DNA from: Spodoptera frugiperda
Lineage: Eukaryota > Arthropoda > Insecta > Lepidoptera > Noctuidae
Assembly (NCBI RefSeq): GCF_023101765.2
Contig: NC_064217.1
Location: 5,208,001-5,272,000, forward strand
Reading direction: 5' to 3'
Length of the DNA stretch: 64,000 bases
The notes beneath the pieces were generated by a model. The model ran no database searches. It saw only the letters and a program-made list of their open reading frames with translations, and was not told the origin of the DNA. Positions 56,551 to 64,000 of this stretch are shown piece by piece. How positions within the stretch are numbered: the stretch's first letter is position 1; each line of letters opens with the position of its first letter. The translations under genes and the position numbers were made by a program.

Positions 56551-56679
56551 ATGATGATGGACAACGGGGTGATGTCAAATCACTATGACGGGTCGTACGC
56601 GGATGGGTACATGGAACAGGAGGAGGAATGGGAGCGCGAGGGTCTGCTAGACCCGGCTTGGGAGAAACAACAGAAAAAG
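56551..56679 (+). CDS. Actn: Alpha-actinin, first coding exon
   Basis: Starts ATGATGATG (MMMDNG) and encodes 43 residues ending YMEQEEEWEREGLLDPAWEKQQKK-like sequence, the conserved insect alpha-actinin N-terminus that leads into the first calponin-homology domain (next residues would be TFTAWCN). The donor gtcagt follows at 56680, phase 0. Alpha-actinin crosslinks actin filaments as an antiparallel dimer, in muscle Z-discs and at adhesion sites. Only this exon is in the window; the CH domains, spectrin repeats and EF hands must lie beyond 64000. The first in-frame ATG of the triple is taken as start. A longer upstream open frame exists but begins without a convincing start. Confidence 0.9.
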
Positions 56680-57149
56680 GTCAGTTTTACACACCTCACA
56701 CAATGTTGACACACGTTACGTGGGGTAGGTAAACGTAAACTGTACGCGAGACGAATACCCAGTTTTAAATAATGAAATAATATCGCCGGAAAGCCTTATC
56801 GCTTTCGTTCGTGACTCATGTTTGTGTATTTACAAAAAAATATATATTTTATCTGCAAATCGATAAAACAGAAGTCACACATAATACTGTTGGACCGGCT
56901 CGGGGACTACTACACTACTACATCTGATTGCACCTGCTTTATTAATTACCGGCGCTGACATAATAATTTATCTGATTATGAATCTATTTATAGAGATTAA
57001 AACTCTAAAAATATGAATTATCATAGGTTTATTTATTGCTAAAAATAAATGTAAAAATAAAAAAAAAGTCAAATCAAAAACTGAAAATAATTTTCAAAAT
57101 CCCCGCGCATTTTCGAAAATGTAAGCACGGTCTTGCACATTTCCCGCCG

Positions 57150-57500
57150 CTAGTTGAAAGTAGATCGCGGCCGTGGACACTATTAAAAGATTTCTTGAAG
57201 CTTTTCGTGCGAGCGAGACGAGCGCACGCCGCTTCCCACGGGAGGGAGCGGGCCAGAGAGAGAGGAGTCGAATTTCCGTTAGTCATGTCCTAAAATGGGT
57301 CCAGCGCAGGCGCCGCTGAAAGCGCGGGCGTCCGACTTTACGTCACCATGAAACCCATATTTCAGGAAACTGGTGTGCTGGTGTGTCTGCGCTAACTGCA
57401 TTCTGAACGATCAGTATTTACGCGGTGAGCTGGTGCTGTGTGACGAATGCTGTGACGCACCCCGGCAGCGCAACCTGTGGAATGTCATTAACGTCTTACG
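57150..57500. promoter_or_regulatory. CpG-richer intronic island, possible alternative promoter or enhancer
   Basis: Dense CG dinucleotides (tcgcggccgtgg, gcaggcgccgctgaaagcgcgg) and a tacgtca CRE-like motif (57337-57343), about 0.6-0.9 kb into the first intron. ORFs in it are short and unlike any known protein. The function is inferred from composition and position only. Confidence 0.3.
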
Positions 57501-57859
57501 ACACACTCAACACACACACTTCTGATTCAATTCTATTTTATTTGGTCCTTTAATTCAGCTGCTATGCTAACAGAATTAAACAGCAAAAGTAACACAAGAA
57601 AGAAATAATGATTTTTCTAAATTTTTATATGTTCGATAAAACTATAAAAAGTTAATCTCATGAAGCTTATAAAAATAAACCAAAGTCCGTAGCCACGAAT
57701 ATAGAACATACCTGCTAAACAAAAATATGTGACTTATGAAAACAATATCAGCTGGCGAAACTTCAAGGCACTTCTTGAAGTAACCTTAGATACTTATCAT
57801 TCGCACCTCCGACTGTCTTCCGTCCCGCAGCACAATGTCATTAGTCAACCCACACAAGA

Positions 57860-58204
57860 ATGCCCCTACCTACAAGGTTAGCTGTTGTGCTAGCTGAGTT
57901 ACTTACTCAGGACGAGGACAATGAACGACCGAGGCTCGAGGCCTTACAGGATATAAACAAAGAGCCTGCGACACTCAGTGCATTGGCCGATCATGTATGG
58001 CGGGTCAATGTCGCGGCCGACCAACTTGAGATGCGTCTGCGCGGAAAAGTCGCCCGACGAGTCGCACTCGCGCTCCCAACGACTGGAATCAGTCTTCCGC
58101 AAGGAGGTCAGTAGCGCACTCATCACGAAGTGCTTTCCTCGACAAAATTTACAAGGAAACGCAATGCAGCGACCTCGAATGTCGATGCAAAACATATAAT
58201 TCAC
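57860..58204. other. GC-rich block open in three frames
   Basis: A + ORF of 84 codons (57860-58114), a second + frame with a possible exon (ctcag before 57979, gag|gtcagt at 58106/58107), and a minus ORF of 86 codons (58204 to 57944, with CKFCRGKHF and CTEC). Third positions are GC-rich in all. It could be a decayed transposon, a repeat, or a small gene on either strand; the sequence alone does not decide. Confidence 0.3.
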
Positions 58205-61200
58205 TTTCTACATAATTGATCGTCAACAAAATTGTAGTTTTACGAAGTTTGAAGTGTTAAAATATTGATGGTTTAACACAAATATATCAAAAGCAACACC
58301 GTCGAGCATCTGCTTACGCTAGAAATCGGGCGTGAAAGTAAGGACGAGCTAAACTGGTTATAAAATCTGTGATTTACATAAACATGTTCATTTATGCCAT
58401 GTTTATATTGTCAGAGTTCACAGAGAGACCGAATAATTCACAATTTGCCCATGTTCGGTATTTAATAACAACGATTGAATAATAATGCTGCATGAATACA
58501 CGCACCATATGCTGGGCCTATTAAACTGATCTATGGATATATTTTATTCAATAACTGGCGTAATTACAACAAACAACGTAAAGTATGCAATAGAATAATT
58601 GGCTCTATTTGATGCATAATTCTCATTGCAGCAAAAAAACATTCACTTTGTCATTAGCTAAAGAATTTATCACCTTGGCATACCTTTTGCGCACGGGGTC
58701 ATTGACACTGATAACCTCGAATACTCACTAATATTCTACGGGTATTAAGCCATCATTTTTCTATGGTATTTTTTTATCTTTTTACTTGAACATACAACAA
58801 TGCCACAGATCTCGTTGACTGACAAACACGTATCTTTCGAGCACACAATAACACTTTCTATTGAACTAGGTTTTAGTGTAAGTGAGATGAAATCGAGATT
58901 GACAAAACCTAGATGTTTGTTGGAAACGAGTTTCAGGAGAGGTGACGTTGAAGTTGATCACAAATATGTTGACGTACATGTATAATATCAGTTACATAAC
59001 ATTTGACATGGCTATTTTTTCCTTGTCGTTGTTGGCTCGTTTTTGGCACGCGATCAAAAATCGAGGTACAGAAGTGTCGGCTTGCAGCTCTCCACACTGT
59101 TGGATAAATCATAAAAAATCTTTGAAATTAATTGTTCGATATAAAATAGTGCAGGACGTGGGTTCCTAGTACAGTATATTGGCTCTTGTATCGGTATCGT
59201 ATCATGTTCGACAGCCACATCCGCGGTGTCGAGTGTTTACTAAGGTGTCTACGTCCGCCTACACACCAATAGCTGAGAATTCAACTTCCTCCGCGCAAGG
59301 TGCGTCGTCTGTTACTATTTCTCCGAACCCATTCATAATACCAGGAGTTAATTAAAATTCAATTCGTTGAATAAGGACGAGGTGAAGTATTATCAAATGC
59401 ATAAAAAGGCGACAAATTGACTCAGCAACATCGTTTTAATGCCCTCGAAGAATGTCGAATACCTTTTGTGGTTTCCTGTCCCAGAAACAGTCTGTCAGCA
59501 CGATAAAAGCCAGCAAATTACATTTAAAACTGTTTGGAATTAACAAGTAAAAAATAAATGTCACCAATTTATTCCAGATGTTCACGTTCACAGCTCAGGC
59601 AGTTAATAATTTCTTCCATTGAATATATTTTCTAAAATAGCTGACCTTTATGAATCAGTTTGAAATGTAAAATGTTGGATTCACGATGAATGTCGTTCGT
59701 ATGCAAATAAGAACGAAACAAAATACGAACGACCTTCAATATTGAACTACGACACGATAAGTTAGTAACAAATTAACATAAAATAACGGTGAAAAGAAAC
59801 TTTCTAAGCGTTATCACAATGCGCTTGCATCGACCGAGCCACTTCGAACCAGCTTTCCACCTAATACGATACAAAGCGATACAACACATACAAATAATAT
59901 ACTGCCTTACAAAAATAAACAAGCCAATAACCAAGTAACATCTCCCAAAGATAAAGAAAATAATCAAATGCATCGAATTAGAAGAATGTTTAGCGTCAAT
60001 CAAACTTGTATTGAAATCTTCAATTAAAATGGTAATCAGATTAAGATAAGCTGATTAAAAATACACTATTAATGGCTTTAGAAAATTTTATTTCAAAAAC
60101 GAAGTCAATTTAATACTGTCTAATACACATGAACTGAACTACTGCATATAACTGGAGCTTAGTGAACCAATAAAATTACAAGAACCTTATTAAACATATT
60201 CAGATCACATATAAATTCGGAGAACATTGCATCAATGTTTGTAAATATCAACTGGAGTTGGGGAAAACCTTTAAAAACTTGAATCATTAAGTGAAAGTGA
60301 ATCTAAAGGCTTTAAGAATAGGGTTACTCATTGGGTGTCTTGTAAAAACCGCAGTGTACACGAGTTGTGGAGCCAGGAGGCACAATGTTTGGTCTCTAGC
60401 CCACGTCAATATCATTTTAAGTGGACCGGTTCTCGCCCGGACAGTCGCACTAAGCACGTAGACGTATTAAATTATAGAGCCTACATTACTTAATTGTACT
60501 GACAGTAATGAGGATTCTGTATTGGTATTTTAAACATTTATTAGGTTCCTCTATCTTTACTGTATTTATTATTTGAAGTTGCATTTTGTTTATAGAGTGT
60601 TGGTCTTTCATATTGCCTTGAGTGGATGACAATCCATACTTCTTTTTGTCAAGTAATTAGTAACGGTTTCGATGCTAACCATTTTGTAAAGTTGTTTGTA
60701 TTATCTTGATACAAGGAAAATGTAAGTAGAAATCTTAAAGCTAAGAATTGTTTAGTAATTTTACCAACTGAACAGTGAAGACATGATAGTCTTCACTTTC
60801 TCTAACATCAAATAGTCGTTATCAACGTTATATTCTATTGAAATTCTACGTAGAACTATGTTGGTTCCATTACGAATTCAATTGACATCAATAACTTGAG
60901 CAATACTTGTTTTCAATATTCGCATTACACATTCAAATTTGTGGTTAATGGTTGCACTGCAGTATATATTTATTGAAGGCAGAAAAGGGATTTTGAGGTC
61001 AACTTTGTCGCTAGCGGTACACTAGGCTACACACGGGTGTTGTTTCCCAACAATACTAGCGAAGTTCCCACAGAATATAGACCTTCTCCTGGCAAGGAAC
61101 ACAACAAAAAATTGGACCATTCAATGAAAACCTGTTTAAAAAATCCACCAACAACAACAACATTGTTAGTAAAACACGCGCAGTTAAGTTGGACTGTTAC

Positions 61201-62331
61201 TTGTAGTTGGGTGCATCTCGGTCGTGTCGGTTCGTTATCGAGTCGTGTCTCATTATTCCTTGGTTGCCGTCGTGTGTTTCAAAACGCGGAGAGCAGATAA
61301 GTAGGCGTCGCAGTGTCCGCCCACTTACTGCACCCAGGTGCGTTCCTAACTGCGCCCGCGCACCACTGTCAACCTTGTCTTATCGTTACACAATTGTTGG
61401 TGCATTCTACTACAATATAGTTAAACCTCACACTTAATTTTGTACATTCTGCAGAATAAAAATACACGATGTTTTTTCTAAAACAATCTCTGTCTGTGTT
61501 AAGTTTAGAGATACAAATAAGCCCATCAGTCAATCTGTTGGATTTCAGCTAAAGAATTGTCAGATAAATATGCGAGTGACGCTGACACGCCCCGTTTTAC
61601 CAATCACGAGCGTTTTATATTTTCGCAAAAAACAGACGTTTCCATCGAGACTGACAGACAGGATCGTACGACTTCACGGACAGAGTGCAAACCAGCCGAT
61701 GCCAACATCATCTATTTTTGACTCCGTCCCATCGCCCACGCGAAATGCTTACACTCACTTGCTACTATAATTATAATTAGAAAATCGTAACTCTAATAAA
61801 ACTATTTCCGATATGCTAAAGGCGTTGGCATCTAAAGACTATAATTATTATATTAACTAACAAAACATTTGTTATATCAAATGAAAGTTCTCATATAACT
61901 CCTGCAATTGCTAATCAATTTGCAAGCATGACTTTTTTATTTGTCTAACAAGTTGCCTGCTAATAAGTATTAAATTCGAATACCAACCAATGGAGTAATA
62001 AAATGATAAATATCACTGAAGTAGAATTGATCACACAAACGTACCACGTGTCGTTATTCCGAGCTATCTTCACCGATTATCTGTTTAGATAAACGCAGCA
62101 GCCGTCATAGCGAGTTAGCGAGGGGGACCGAGTCTTTGGTCGCTATTCATTCGGACCCTACTCGTCCACAATAGATACGAGAGGGTAGAGGCAAGCAAAA
62201 AACACTCGAATAAACTTTGAATCAATTCAACAGCTGTTCAGAAAATCCGCGTCCTCGATTGTTAATCTTCACGGTTTTCGATCGCAGACGTAACATTTAG
62301 TTCCGCAGTACTAGTAATCAAACGAAACAAA

Positions 62332-62766
62332 ATGACTAACACAAAATGCGCTCGTAAAGGGATTTCAAGCACTTGTCAGTGCTATCAATGCCGACGCATT
62401 CACGCGTCCAGTGTCAGATTCCAAACAGTGTTAATAAACAGATACCTATGCGTAGGACGTTTCCGCTACCACATCGCATCAACACGAGTGTACGCCAAAT
62501 ATACGCTGCACAAAGTCACAAGTTACCCCGTGAATGCGTCAGGAACACCGATATATTTAGTCATATCTTTTAATTACGGCAACAGACGTAATATTCCCAT
62601 AAATAATCGCATGACCAATCACAGTGACGACAGTCAATTTAAAAAGAAACAAATTAAGAATGGAGCGCCCAGGCATTCGATAATGACTGCAGAATCCCTT
62701 ATACGAATGAACCAGTTTGTTAAGCCTGTTAATTACGTGAATGTAATGGTTTCAATCTTCAAATAG
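62332..62766 (+). CDS. Unrecognised ORF, 144 codons
   Basis: ATG in a good insect context (acaaaATGac). The product is basic with a Cys cluster near the start (CQCYQCRRIH) and no signal peptide, membrane segment or known motif. It lies within the alpha-actinin intron on the same strand. It is the longest unexplained + strand ORF outside the LINE, but codon use is not clearly biased, so it may be chance. Confidence 0.15.
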   Translation: MTNTKCARKGISSTCQCYQCRRIHASSVRFQTVLINRYLCVGRFRYHIASTRVYAKYTLHKVTSYPVNASGTPIYLVISFNYGNRRNIPINNRMTNHSDDSQFKKKQIKNGAPRHSIMTAESLIRMNQFVKPVNYVNVMVSIFK

Positions 62767-64000
62767 TTCCATGGTTGCATAAGCAGTAACTCAGATCATC
62801 ACGTTGGCTATAAAGATTCCGATTTTTGCGTCAGATTCCTGCACGCATGTAACGTAATCAAACTTTTTATAAACTTGTACAATCGCGCAAACTGTTCCGA
62901 GAAACATGCACGTCATTCTAAAATAGGGCACTCTCAGATTTCCACACCTAAAGAAGAACTAATAGATCAGTTCTTACACTGGCACATTGTGTTACAAATA
63001 TGGATCGTGTTGTAGCAAATTTGTTTTTATTAGTCCCTCGCGTACAGGATGTCTGGATCACCAAGTCCCTTCCTCTATAAACTTATTCATTCGCTACCAA
63101 TTGGCAATGGTGCATTTTCTTCATTTAACCACGTTAGTAGATCGAGTGTTGCAAGCGATAAGCCGTGATTATCTATCCCTGCCATATCTTTTATCTTTAA
63201 CAATAATAACATTGAGTGCTGGCTGTGTTGTTATCATACTTATCACGAATATTTAATTAGATTATCAAAGTAATTCATGCACTTAAGTATTGACGTGCTA
63301 CGTATATTGACCACAAACATTGACATCTCAAACTCTAAACAATTTTAAACTAAAACAAGAACTTTAACCAAACTTGGAATAACATCATGATAACAATAGT
63401 TGCAGCAACAATGTAAACGTTGGGGCGGCAAGGTGTCATTAATTAGTTCACGATTGCATCTTCAGGCCAATTGTGTTTTTGCTTCGAGACGCAAACTGCG
63501 CTAAGGACATGAGCAACAAAAGAGCCTGCGAATGCGAAGGTAAACAAGTACCTACAGCCTACAATGTCTGTAACTAGTTTATAAAAAGCTTCATACGTCT
63601 TCACACAATGACATAATCTGCACTTTGTTTATTTTGTGACAAGCCCATGCATAACAATAGATCACAAATGAATGTAGTGGACAGTGCCAAAAACTCCAAT
63701 TTAGAACTAGTGGGTGGAGTTGTTTGGCTAATTTTATTCAATGAGGTCTCAGCAATTAACGCCGGACAAATGAAAACAATGTTAAAGATAAAAGGTGTGA
63801 GAGAACAACAGGACAGCATGTCAGAAAAATTTTGGCGTTCACATTAAGAAATATTTTCTTAACAATAAATATCTTGGTAGACGATGTCTTAATAAGTAAT
63901 GGAAACAATTTTATTTTATATAACTTACATATTATTTTGGATAAATCAAATTTCATCTGGAACGTTACTTTCTATCCAATTTCTTCTTCAGCCAAATTGC

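Larger units (their letters stand above)
56680..64000 (+). other. First intron of alpha-actinin (runs off the window)
   Basis: At least 7.3 kb. Mostly AT-rich with GC-richer islands at 57150-57500, 57840-58200 and 61190-61400. The segment after ttcag at 57365 does not encode the CH domain that should follow exon 1, so no second exon is present. No other gene is firmly supported. Confidence 0.7.

Noticed and set aside
57365..57430. Possible second alpha-actinin exon after ttcag
   Set aside because: It reads KLVCWCVCANC in phase, not the expected TFTAWCN of the first CH domain.
1..64000. tRNA, rRNA or CRISPR array
   Set aside because: No cloverleaf-compatible sequence with both boxes, no rRNA-like block, and no regularly spaced direct repeats were found by eye.

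Overview
The window is AT-rich animal nuclear DNA with long introns, GT-AG splice sites and many dispersed retroelement fragments. The repeat tails resemble families common in moths and butterflies, and the large element is an R1-clade LINE. I therefore infer a lepidopteran, probably a moth; this is inference, not proof. I see no bacterial operon, CRISPR array, rRNA or intact tRNA gene.

Two host genes are present, both on the + strand. (1) From the left edge to about 54.7 kb lies a multi-exon gene whose first coding exons are outside the window. Twelve visible coding exons (6787 to 52098) join in one frame with consistent intron phases and encode at least 881 residues. They give a Rap1GAP-type GTPase-activating domain, with the Asn of the HIGNDIV motif kept, followed by a BTB/POZ domain split by an insert of about 134 residues, and then a BACK-like helical C-terminus. 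A long 3' untranslated region with a good poly(A) signal follows. (2) At 56551-56679 is the first coding exon of alpha-actinin (43 residues ending in a phase-0 donor); the rest of the gene lies beyond the right edge. 56680-64000 is therefore its first intron, with a CpG-richer stretch that may be regulatory.

The main accessory feature is a full-length non-LTR retrotransposon at 31427-37403, flanked by a perfect 13-bp target-site duplication and ending in about 20 uninterrupted A. It has a 5' UTR with a 114-codon upstream ORF, an ORF1 (coiled coil and three zinc knuckles) broken by one apparent frameshift, and an intact ORF2 (APE endonuclease, reverse transcriptase with YADD, C-terminal CCHC). 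ORF1 and ORF2 overlap as TAATG. It lies in the sense direction in a host intron, only 172 bp before a splice acceptor.

The last ~165 bp of this LINE recur elsewhere. Two short stand-alone copies (17.1 and 20.7 kb) each have their own target-site duplication and start within 3 nt of the same position, which suggests a SINE-like non-autonomous family that borrows the LINE 3' end. Other introns hold a tRNA-like SINE touching an acceptor, several LINE/SINE tails, a MITE-like unit, two adjacent minisatellites, and two near-perfect hairpins.
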